NCBI RefSeq assembly: GCF_023702635.1
Contig: NZ_CP098455.1
Span: 2,604,001-2,668,000, forward strand
Length of the DNA stretch: 64,000 nt
Direction: 5' to 3'
Origin: Spongiibacter taiwanensis
GTDB lineage: Bacteria; Pseudomonadota; Gammaproteobacteria; Pseudomonadales; Spongiibacteraceae
Made by a program: the position numbers and the translations under genes. The notes under the pieces are model-generated. The model was not told the origin of the DNA and did not search any database. It was given only the letters and a program-made list of their open reading frames with translations. Shown one piece after another: positions 1-7,670 of the stretch. How positions within the stretch are numbered: position 1 is the stretch's first letter; each line of letters begins with the position of its first letter.

Positions 1-199
1 AAGGTTGTGGATCAAATGGTGTTTCTCGTGCAACGAGATATGGGAGGTTTCCAGAATACTTTTCTCGGCGACCCGCATGTAGTCCTCGTCGAGGGTGCCG
101 GCCCGATCCAGGTGGAGGTGAGCGTTGTGCATGCCGCCCAGCGCGGCAATGGCCTCGCTGAGCTTCTGGTAAAAGGGGGAGCTGTTATGAAGCCGCATG
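1..199 (-). CDS. Amidohydrolase-family protein, N-terminal fragment (runs off the left edge)
   Basis: The minus strand reads ATG at 199-197 and stays open to the window edge, giving 66 codons. The fragment contains GMHNAHLHLDRAGTL, the HxHxDR-like metal-binding signature near the N terminus of the cytosine deaminase/amidohydrolase superfamily, whose enzymes hydrolyse C-N bonds with a divalent metal. The start overlaps the end of the upstream carrier/thioesterase gene by 15 nt in another frame, so the two are probably translationally coupled in one operon. The substrate cannot be told. The superfamily assignment rests on this one motif and its position near the N terminus; the rest of the gene lies outside the window. 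Confidence 0.65.
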
Positions 200-3112
200 A
201 TTTGTCCTGCCGAAAATCTGATGAAGCCGTCGCAAAGGCTCAGCAAGCGCATTGAGCACGGCGGCGGCGGGTGAGAGGAAAATGTTGTGTTGTCCGGGTT
301 GGCTGCCTTGATCACCGAACCAGCAGATGCCCTCATCGACCAGGTCGACCTCTAATTGCCAGGGGCCAAACCGGGCGGGGGGCTCTGCCAGATACTGAAG
401 AGAAAGTTGCTCTCCTGGCGCCATTGCTTGGGGAAGCGCCATCGGCTTGCCTCGCCAAACTCGAACCTTGCCACTGAACGGGCTGCGCCACCGGCAGTTC
501 AGTACTGGGCCGCCGTCACCACTGGCCGGCCAGGTCTGCTGGCTGCTGTTTTTCAGGGTGACCGCTACCACGGTGGTGGAATTGGGCTGCGCAAAGGTGG
601 CCACCCTCGTGGAGACAGTGGCCTGATAGCTGTCGCCCGGCAACGGTGTGGCAATGGGCATCTCCACTTGCCCCGATGGTTCGCTTCCCCGGGCGGCACG
701 CGACAGCTCGTTGGCGATGGTGGCTGCAATGACCTCGACATGGGCCTCGTTAAACATTTCCAGGTGTCCTGCCTCTAACACCTGGGTAGAGAGCGTGCCG
801 CTGTAGAACTTTCGCCAGCCTTGTTCAGGGTGCGTAAAATAGCGGTAGGGTGAGTGCTTGCTGTCGCGACTGAACGCCAGTGCGATACGCTTTTGGTAAG
901 GCGCTGGAGTCCAGTGATTGACCATGATCAGGCTGAGGGGCGATATGCCATCCTGGCTTAATTGGCTCGCCACCTTGAACGCGATGCGACCGCCCTCGCA
1001 AAAGCCTCCCAGAAAGTAATCCTGATTGTCGGCGAGGCGGCGGATCTCTTCAGTGTAATGGCGGGCGAGCGCCTCGGAGTTCGTCGGTGACTTGCTCTTG
1101 AGCTTGTGCAGCGTCCGAAAGCCAAATACCGGCTGCTCTGGTCCAAGGGCATTTGCCAGATTCGCCAGGCTCTCCATATTCTGGCAGCCCCAAAACAAAG
1201 GCGTATTTTGGCCGAGACTGTTGAATGCGACGAGGAGCGACGCCGGGTTTGGTCTGCTACCTGGCCAGGTATCGGTCGTGCGGCGCACCTCTTGATAAAC
1301 ATCGGGCAGGATATGGGCGGATTGGTACTGCTCTGGGGCGAGCCCGGTGAGTACCTTGCGACTGACCCAGGATTCCAGCGCGGCGATGGTCGGCTCGTCG
1401 AACAGCAGGCCTGCATCCAGGCGAATGTTCAGCGCTTCTTCGAGTTGCTCCACGAAAGTGGTGGCTTTTAACGAGTCACCGCCAAGGTCAAAAAAATCGT
1501 CCTCAAGGCCAATGTCTTCGACACCGAGCAAGGCCTGCCACTGCTGGGCAATCAGTTTTGCCAGCGCGGTTTCCGGGTACCGCTTTTGCTGCTCGGTCGG
1601 GCCGTCCCCGGTACTGAATTGCTGGGAGAGGAGGTGGCGCTGAAGTTTGCCTGAAGGCGTTCTCGGCAGATGGCTCACCACAAATAGTTTGCGAGGGACT
1701 TTGTAACTACTGAGTTGGGCTTTCAGATAAGCCTGAAGGTCTTGCAGGTTCAACGACGGGGATTGGCAGACGATGGAGGCGGCGGGTTCTTCCCCCAGGC
1801 TGGGGTGCGGCAGGGCAAAGCTGGCGGCGTCGCTAACACCCGGGTAGGCCAGCAACGCCTGGTCGATCTCTAGGGGCGCAATTTTTTCCCCTCCCCGATT
1901 GATCAGTTCTTTGATTCGTCCTGTCAGGAACAGATAGCCCTGCTCGTCGAGATAGCCCTGATCGCCGGTACGAAACCAGTCGCCAATAAAATGCGGCTGC
2001 TTGGTCTGGCCCAGGTAGCCCCCGAAGACACTTTGCCCTTTGACCAGCACTTCGCCGCGCAGGCCCGCTCTGGCCGGGTTGCCGGCATCGTCAGCGATGA
2101 TGACCTCACCGGCGATGCAGGGGCCCACCGAGCCGGCCTTACGTTCGGCGGGGGGCAGCGGGCTGCTGCAGATAACCCCGCAGGTTTCGGTCATGCCGTA
2201 AATTTCGATAACCGGACAGTTGAACAGCGTCTCGAATTGCTGACGGGTGTGGTCGGGCAGGGTGGCGGACACTGATCGACAAAAGCGCAGCCGGGGCAGT
2301 GCCGACATATCCCGGCTTTTGGCCTGATCGATCAGGTCGGCGAGCATGGTTGGCACACCTTGGTACCAGGTGGGTGCGTAGGCTGTCAGGCATTCAAAGA
2401 ACACGGCCGCGTTGTTGTCTCTGCAGACCACAACGCGCCCGCCCGCCAGCAGCGGGGCAATAAAGAGATCCAACAATGCGCCGATATGAAACTGGGGCAG
2501 CATGTTCAGGCAGATGTCGTCCTCGCCCAGGGCCAGGGAGTCGGCGAGATTGGCTGCAGAATTGAGCAGCATGTCACGGGTGATGGGCACTGCTTTCGGC
2601 CGTGCGGTCGAACCCGAGGTATGCAGCACCAGCGCCACCTCTGTGGGAATACCGGTCTCTTGTGGCGGGATCGGCCGCGGCGGCAGGCTGAGAGCAAATT
2701 GTCCGGCGGGATGATGGGCTTGGTGATCTAGTGTCGCGCAGGGAATCTTCGCCGCCGAGGCCTGCTGTTGCAGGTGAGTCGCGTGAGGGGCGCAGACCAA
2801 CAGGGCCGGATTGAGTGCTTGCAGCAGTTCGGCAATTTCCCGCGACGTACTGTTGGGGTTGATGGGAACGGCGCAGGCAACGGTCATCACCGACAGGCAC
2901 AAGGTCAGGTTTTCCGGCCCTTGGGGTAGCGCCACGACGACGCAATCACTGGACGATAGTCCCAGGTGGCGCAGGCACTCGCCAGTGGCCTCCACCAGCT
3001 CGCCCAGCTCGGCAAAGTGCAGGTCTGGTTGCGCCGGACTCTGCAAAGCGGGCTGGTTTCCACGCTCTCGACACACGCGCCGAATAACACCTTCCAGGGT
3101 GTTGGCGGTCAT
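185..3112 (-). CDS. Single-module NRPS-like protein: adenylation, carrier, thioesterase and C-terminal beta domain
   Basis: A 975-aa multidomain enzyme. Residues about 1-510 form an AMP-binding adenylation domain with the P-loop-like HTSGSTARPK near residue 160 and the TPSGK lysine near 488. A phosphopantetheine carrier domain follows with GGDSLK (modified Ser near 547). An alpha/beta-hydrolase thioesterase spans about 650-850. Its nucleophile elbow reads GGFCEGG (near 704), so Cys stands where Ser is usual, and GHLEMF may supply the His. Residues about 860-975 resemble the beta-sandwich tail of some glycosyltransferases (WP, LPPG, EGICWF spacing). It probably activates one carboxylic acid as an adenylate, loads it on the carrier and releases it hydrolytically or to an acceptor. 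The ATG has AAGGGAAG upstream. A partner PPTase lies just upstream and an amidohydrolase overlaps its end. The acyl substrate is unknown. Confidence 0.85.
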   Translation of the reverse strand: MTANTLEGVIRRVCRERGNQPALQSPAQPDLHFAELGELVEATGECLRHLGLSSSDCVVVALPQGPENLTLCLSVMTVACAVPINPNSTSREIAELLQALNPALLVCAPHATHLQQQASAAKIPCATLDHQAHHPAGQFALSLPPRPIPPQETGIPTEVALVLHTSGSTARPKAVPITRDMLLNSAANLADSLALGEDDICLNMLPQFHIGALLDLFIAPLLAGGRVVVCRDNNAAVFFECLTAYAPTWYQGVPTMLADLIDQAKSRDMSALPRLRFCRSVSATLPDHTRQQFETLFNCPVIEIYGMTETCGVICSSPLPPAERKAGSVGPCIAGEVIIADDAGNPARAGLRGEVLVKGQSVFGGYLGQTKQPHFIGDWFRTGDQGYLDEQGYLFLTGRIKELINRGGEKIAPLEIDQALLAYPGVSDAASFALPHPSLGEEPAASIVCQSPSLNLQDLQAYLKAQLSSYKVPRKLFVVSHLPRTPSGKLQRHLLSQQFSTGDGPTEQQKRYPETALAKLIAQQWQALLGVEDIGLEDDFFDLGGDSLKATTFVEQLEEALNIRLDAGLLFDEPTIAALESWVSRKVLTGLAPEQYQSAHILPDVYQEVRRTTDTWPGSRPNPASLLVAFNSLGQNTPLFWGCQNMESLANLANALGPEQPVFGFRTLHKLKSKSPTNSEALARHYTEEIRRLADNQDYFLGGFCEGGRIAFKVASQLSQDGISPLSLIMVNHWTPAPYQKRIALAFSRDSKHSPYRYFTHPEQGWRKFYSGTLSTQVLEAGHLEMFNEAHVEVIAATIANELSRAARGSEPSGQVEMPIATPLPGDSYQATVSTRVATFAQPNSTTVVAVTLKNSSQQTWPASGDGGPVLNCRWRSPFSGKVRVWRGKPMALPQAMAPGEQLSLQYLAEPPARFGPWQLEVDLVDEGICWFGDQGSQPGQHNIFLSPAAAVLNALAEPLRRLHQIFGRTNHAAS

Positions 3113-3191
3113 GATGGCTTCCCTTGATCTATGGCAATGTTCGCACCGTGGTCCCTCTGACGGGGACGCTACCGTGCCGAATCAGTCAAGT

Positions 3192-3211
3192 ATATCAAAC
3201 ACAGTTGATAT
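3192..3211. promoter_or_regulatory. Inverted repeat upstream of the NRPS-like gene
   Basis: ATATCAA and TTGATAT are separated by six bases in the 128-bp gap upstream of the adenylation/carrier/thioesterase start. The position fits an operator or the edge of a promoter for that gene. No regulator gene adjoins it here, so the function is a guess. Confidence 0.3.
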
Positions 3212-3240
3212 GTCTTGTGACGATCAATTGCTCAGAAAAA

Positions 3241-3960
3241 TCACCGTCGAGGCAGGTTGAGCAGGGTCAGGCAATGGCGGGGGCGCGGGAAATAGTGCAC
3301 GGTGAGGATCGAACTGCCCAGGGCAGCCGGTTGCAGCGCGGGATCGAAGGCAAATTGCAGGGTCTGCCCGGATTCGTCGATGGCCTGAAGTGTTGCGGCG
3401 GCATACCCGAAGTGATGGCCGATATAGGGGTAGAGCGCCTTGAAAATGCTTTCCTTGGCCGAGAAGCACAGGCTGACACTCTGGGCTAAAGGCAGCGCGC
3501 ACTCGGCAATAACGGTTTGCTCTTGCGGGTCCAGAATGCGCGGCATCAATTTGTGGGCGGGTGCCTCTGCCATCCAGTCCTGAATATCGATGCCGAGGGC
3601 GTCGATGTCACTGCAGTCCGCCACCACGCAGGCCGCGTAGGTATCGGTGTGACTGATGCTGCCGCGTAGTCCGGGCGGCCACAGTGGGCAGCGGTTGTCG
3701 TCGGCAGGTACATGGAAGGTGGTGGCGCCCCGGGCTAGCAATGCCAGCTTGGCGAGGTAGCGGCCAACAAAAAATTCACAGCGGCGTTTGGCAACGGCGC
3801 CTTGGCGGGCCTCTGGCAGGACGATGCGATGATCGTCAAAAAAGCGGTCCCGGTAGTGGTCGAGGTGAAAGCGGGCTGCCATTGCCGTGATGGGCCAGTC
3901 CGGTAGTGTCAGGCTGTTATCCGGCTGCAAAAATTTGGCAAAGCCTGCCGGCTCGGACAC
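3241..3960 (-). CDS. 4'-phosphopantetheinyl transferase, EntD-like
   Basis: Transfers the phosphopantetheine arm of CoA to a carrier-protein serine. The protein has RGSISHT, then ALGIDIQDW (magnesium-binding Asp) and SLCFSAKESIFKALYP, the expected order of the EntD/Sfp family. The open frame extends to 4050, but that would overlap corA by 90 nt. A GTG at 3960 overlaps the corA stop in TAGTG and gives 239 aa, a normal EntD size, so I chose it. Its likely target is the carrier domain of the NRPS-like protein 128 bp downstream, and together they suggest a small specialised-metabolite locus. It also follows corA closely, so it may be read through from the corA promoter. Confidence 0.88.
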   Translation of the reverse strand: MSEPAGFAKFLQPDNSLTLPDWPITAMAARFHLDHYRDRFFDDHRIVLPEARQGAVAKRRCEFFVGRYLAKLALLARGATTFHVPADDNRCPLWPPGLRGSISHTDTYAACVVADCSDIDALGIDIQDWMAEAPAHKLMPRILDPQEQTVIAECALPLAQSVSLCFSAKESIFKALYPYIGHHFGYAAATLQAIDESGQTLQFAFDPALQPAALGSSILTVHYFPRPRHCLTLLNLPRR

Positions 3961-4916
3961 TACAGCCAACCCTTGGTTTTGAAGTAAAGGTAGGGAGCAA
4001 TGCCCGCCATAATCATCAAACCAATGGCCCAGGGGTAACCGAGCATCCATTCCAGCTCAGGCATGTGGGTAAAGTTCATGCCGTAAATGCTGGCCACCAG
4101 GGTGGGCGGCAGAAACACCACTGCCGCGATGGAGAAAATCTTGATGATCTGGTTTTGCTCGATGTTGATAAAGCCCTGGGTGGAGTCCATCAGGAAGTTG
4201 ATTTTGTCGAACAAGAAGGCGGTGTGGGACATCAGGGTTTCCATGTCTCGGGCCACTTCCCGCAGGGTTTCCAATTGTTCAGGCTGATCGCGCAGATGGC
4301 GAACCAGAAAGGAGATGTTGCGCTGGGTATCCATCAGGCACAGACGAATTTTGCCATTGCTGTCTTCGAGCTTTGCCAGCCGGCTGATGGCATCTTCCAG
4401 TTCTGACTCTTCATCCTCCAGCACCATGTGGCTGACATCTTCGAGCTGGCGGTGGATGTCCTCGATGCTGTCGGCGTGGTTTTCCACTTTCTGTTCCAGC
4501 AGGGTGACCAGCAATTCGGAGGCGCTGTGGCTCTCCACTTGCCCGGCGCGGGCGCGCATGCGCAGCAGGCGGAAGTCGGCGGTATCTTCGTCGCGGATGG
4601 TGATCAATCGCCGCTTGGGCTGCAGAATACAGGCTACCGTCACGGTGGTGTGGCGGCCTTCTGAGGGGGCCAGAAAGAGGGCGTGGACGTGAATCCCCGC
4701 CTGGTCCACAAAGCAGCGGGCCGAGGCTTCGATTTCTTCAACTTCGCTGGATTCGGGTAGATCGGTACGCAATAGCGACTGGAGCAAAGCGCGCTCGTCG
4801 TCGTCGGGCTCGTGGGCGTCAATCCAGTCGGCCTGGCGCAGGGCCTGGCGCAAATCCAGGTCATCGCTGTCCACTTCTTTGATCAGGCCGTTCTCTATTT
4901 GGAAAAGTCTGAGCAT
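3960..4916 (-). CDS. corA: CorA-type magnesium/cobalt transporter
   Basis: Inner-membrane divalent-cation channel importing Mg2+. The 318-aa product starting MLRLFQIENG has a long cytoplasmic alpha/beta and helical N-terminal part, then two C-terminal membrane helices, with the selectivity motif YGMNF before the loop THMPELEW and the final helix. The length matches CorA (about 316 aa). The open frame extends upstream to 5315, but ATG at 4916 preceded by GAGGGAGC is the convincing start. It is divergent from a CNNM/CBS-domain protein also tied to Mg/Co handling, with about 190 bp between the two starts carrying both promoters. Confidence 0.93.
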   Translation of the reverse strand: MLRLFQIENGLIKEVDSDDLDLRQALRQADWIDAHEPDDDERALLQSLLRTDLPESSEVEEIEASARCFVDQAGIHVHALFLAPSEGRHTTVTVACILQPKRRLITIRDEDTADFRLLRMRARAGQVESHSASELLVTLLEQKVENHADSIEDIHRQLEDVSHMVLEDEESELEDAISRLAKLEDSNGKIRLCLMDTQRNISFLVRHLRDQPEQLETLREVARDMETLMSHTAFLFDKINFLMDSTQGFINIEQNQIIKIFSIAAVVFLPPTLVASIYGMNFTHMPELEWMLGYPWAIGLMIMAGIAPYLYFKTKGWL

Positions 4917-5108
4917 CGCTCCCTCGTGTCCGCCGGTTTCGTCAATCACCCTGTCGGGTGAGCTGCGCGCTGGCTGGTATTCTCTCCGCAGAGCGATGAT
5001 GGGGCAAGGCGAATGTCGCGAGTCAGTGGCGGCGGGAACCAGTTGACGCCCTGTTCGGGCTCTGAAAGGATTGCGGCAATCATTCACGCTGGTAAAGCGG
5101 TCACAGTC

Positions 5109-6269
5109 ATGATTCTGCTGCTCACCTATGTTGCCCTGGCCCTCGGGGTATCTTTTATCTGTTCGGTTCTTGAGGCGGTGCTGCTCAGTGTCACGCCGTC
5201 CTATGTCGCCTCTGAAAGCGAGAAAGGACATCGTGGCGGGCGTCTTTGGGGCCAGTTCAAAACCGATATCGATCGCCCGTTGGCGGCGATTCTCAGCCTG
5301 AATACCATCGCCCATACCGTTGGCGCGGCCGGGGCCGGTGCCCAGGCCGCGGTGGTGTTTGGCGAAGCCTATTTTGCACTGATTTCAGCGGTGCTGACCC
5401 TGCTGATTCTGGTGGTATCGGAGATCGTCCCCAAAACCCTGGGTGCCTTGTACTGGCGCCAGCTTGCGCCGCTGTGTGCGCAGGTCTTGCTGGGTGTGAT
5501 CTGGGTGATGTACCCGCTGGTGGTATTTGCCCAGGGCTTGACCAAGTTATTGTCCCGGGGGGCGCCGCAACACTCCATTAGCCGGGAGGAGTTTACCGCC
5601 CTGGCAGAGCTAGGGGTGAGAGAAGGGGTTTTCAGCGCGGAGGAGGCTTCACAGGTGGCCAGCCTGATGCGCTTTCGGGCGCTGACCGCTGAGGATGTAA
5701 TGACCCCCCGGCTGGTGATTTTTTCGCTGGATGATGAACTCAGTGTGGCCGCGGCGCTGCGTGAGCACGGCCAGTTTCCCTTTAGCCGGATCCCGCTGTT
5801 CAGCGGCAGCAAAGACAATATTCACGGCTTTATTCGCAAAGATGATCTGTTGATGGCCGCGGTCACCCAACCCGATACGCCCTTGGCAGACTTGCGCCGA
5901 AATCTGTTGGCGGTGCCAGAAAATCAGCCGTTGGCAGTGTTATTGCGCAAGATGGTAGATAGCCGGGATCAGATCGCGCTGGTGGTGAACGAGTACGGCG
6001 GTGTGCTGGGGCTGGTGACAGTGGAGGACCTGATCGAAACCTTGCTGGGCCTGGAGATCGTCGACGAAACAGATAAAACCATCGATATGCAGGCCCTTGC
6101 CCGGGAGCTTTGGGTAAAGCGGGCAAGTCGCTTGGGGTTGGTGCCGGAGGAAATCATTGATCGCGCCAATCAGGCTGTGATTGGGTCGGGCGGGTCGTCG
6201 GGCTCCGCGCCAAAGGCCGGGGCTGGCACCCAGCGTGCTGCCGCGCCCTCGGACGAAAGCGGGCAATGA
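5109..6269 (+). CDS. CNNM (DUF21) and CBS-domain membrane protein, CorC/HlyC type
   Basis: Membrane protein of 386 aa with an N-terminal DUF21/CNNM transmembrane region (several helices from MILLLTYVALALGVSF, and IVPKTLGALYW), followed by a tandem CBS pair with the usual LTAEDVMTPR and EYGGVLGLVTVEDLIETLLG signatures. The family is linked to magnesium/cobalt efflux and homeostasis. The tail after about residue 360 is Gly/Ser/Ala-rich and probably disordered. An upstream in-frame ATG at 5013 would add 32 unlike residues; the ATG at 5109 puts the first membrane helix at the N terminus, as is usual. Its divergence from corA suggests shared control by Mg2+ status. Confidence 0.88.
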   Translation: MILLLTYVALALGVSFICSVLEAVLLSVTPSYVASESEKGHRGGRLWGQFKTDIDRPLAAILSLNTIAHTVGAAGAGAQAAVVFGEAYFALISAVLTLLILVVSEIVPKTLGALYWRQLAPLCAQVLLGVIWVMYPLVVFAQGLTKLLSRGAPQHSISREEFTALAELGVREGVFSAEEASQVASLMRFRALTAEDVMTPRLVIFSLDDELSVAAALREHGQFPFSRIPLFSGSKDNIHGFIRKDDLLMAAVTQPDTPLADLRRNLLAVPENQPLAVLLRKMVDSRDQIALVVNEYGGVLGLVTVEDLIETLLGLEIVDETDKTIDMQALARELWVKRASRLGLVPEEIIDRANQAVIGSGGSSGSAPKAGAGTQRAAAPSDESGQ

Positions 6270-6281
6270 TCCGCCGGCCGC

Positions 6282-7319
6282 TTACCCGGCCATGTCGATC
6301 ACAAAGCGGTATTTCACATCGCCACTCACTACACGATCAAAGGCCTCGTTGATCTGGTCGGGGCGGATCAGCTCGATGTCGGCGACAATGCCCTTTTCCG
6401 CGCAGAAATTGAGCATTTCTCGGGTTTCCGCAATGCTGCCAATAATTGATCCCGACACTGCCTTGTTGCTCAGCACTGAGCGGGACATCAGATTGAGGGG
6501 CTGATCTGGAAGGCCGACCAGGCACAGGGTTCCGGCCCGGCGCAGGGTGCCCAGTAGGGCGTCAATATCGTGCTTGGCTGACACCGTATCCAGAATGAAA
6601 TCCAGGCCGCGGGTGCTGCGCATGGCCGCTTTATCGGTGGACAGCACCACCTTGTTGGCGCCGAGGCGGAGGGCATCGTCCGCCTTGGCCGTGGAGGTGG
6701 TAAACAGTGTCACCTCGGCGCCGAAGGCGCGGGCAAACTTGATCGCCATGTGTCCCAACCCGCCCAGACCGACAACACCCACGCGCATGCCGGGCCCGAC
6801 CTGCCAGCGCCGCAGTGGCGAGTAGGTGGTGATTCCTGCACAGAGCAGCGGGGCAACGCCTTTCGGGTCGAGGTTGTCTGGCACTTGCAGGGCGTAGCGG
6901 GCGTCCACGACGTAATTATTGGAGAACCCACCCTGGCTGAGGATGTTGGGGGCTTTGCGCTCCGGGCTGCCATAGGTGAGGGTAATGCCACCCTTGCAGT
7001 AATGATCTTCACCCTCCTGGCAGGGCTGGCATTGCCCGCAGGCATCGACAAAACAACCCACCGCAGCAAGATCCCCCACCTTGAAATGACGGACCTTGGC
7101 ACCCACACTGCGTACCCGTCCGACTATTTCATGGCCCGGCACCAGCGGAAAATGGGTGTTTCCCCATTCGTTGCGGCAGGAGTGGATGTCGGAGTGGCAC
7201 ACGCCGCAGTAGAGAATGTCGAGCAGCAGATCATGGTCGTCCATGTCCCGGCGCTGAAAGGTCATTTCAGCTAGCGGCAGGTCGGCGGTCTGGGCACCAA
7301 AGCCCGTTGCGTTGATCAT
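6282..7319 (-). CDS. Zinc-dependent NAD(P) alcohol dehydrogenase, YahK/cinnamyl-alcohol type
   Basis: Medium-chain dehydrogenase of 345 aa. The catalytic zinc site is visible in CGVCHSDIH and the GHE of PLVPGHEIVG, the structural zinc site in CGQCQPCQEGEDHYC, and the nucleotide fold in VGVVGLGGLGHMAIK. The pattern matches the broad-specificity aldehyde reductase/cinnamyl alcohol dehydrogenase group, which reduces aldehydes with NADPH. GAGGATAA precedes the ATG. It is a single gene, convergent with the CNNM gene (12-bp gap) and divergent from the mechanosensitive channel. The physiological aldehyde cannot be told from sequence. Confidence 0.92.
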   Translation of the reverse strand: MINATGFGAQTADLPLAEMTFQRRDMDDHDLLLDILYCGVCHSDIHSCRNEWGNTHFPLVPGHEIVGRVRSVGAKVRHFKVGDLAAVGCFVDACGQCQPCQEGEDHYCKGGITLTYGSPERKAPNILSQGGFSNNYVVDARYALQVPDNLDPKGVAPLLCAGITTYSPLRRWQVGPGMRVGVVGLGGLGHMAIKFARAFGAEVTLFTTSTAKADDALRLGANKVVLSTDKAAMRSTRGLDFILDTVSAKHDIDALLGTLRRAGTLCLVGLPDQPLNLMSRSVLSNKAVSGSIIGSIAETREMLNFCAEKGIVADIELIRPDQINEAFDRVVSGDVKYRFVIDMAG

Positions 7320-7670
7320 CGTGTTTATCCTCTGTGGTCGGCGGGTTTTGCTGCCGGGAACGTGACGCGGCGGCAGCAGTCACAATGTGGGTGATCAGAA
7401 TCGGGACTAGTAACGTACCGTCTCGTTTACCGTTGAACAACAGGTCAACGGAATCTCTCAGGCAACGCAATGCGATTGTCTGACTATCGTCCGGGGCAAC
7501 TGGCCCGGGTCAAATTGCGGAACTTACCGGTACTAAGGGCTGGGTTTCGCGTCAGGGCAGCTTGCCCGAGTACGGATAATCTTGGTTGGCGCAATCGCTT
7601 GCGGCGTCGCCAGGGTGCTGAATACGGGTGCCGACAGGCACCGCACATCAAGTTGATAAGGAGGGACCGC
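7320..7670. other. Divergent intergenic region between the alcohol dehydrogenase and the MscS-family channel
   Basis: No gene is seen in these 351 bp. An inverted repeat CCGTTGA-N8-TCAACGG at 7430-7451 could be an operator. AAGGAGGGA at the right end is the ribosome site of the channel gene. Confidence 0.5.

Noticed and set aside
4917-5315. N-terminal extension of CorA to 5315
   Set aside because: The added 133 residues are Arg/Asp-rich and overlap the divergent CNNM gene; CorA proteins begin at the chosen ATG with its ribosome site.
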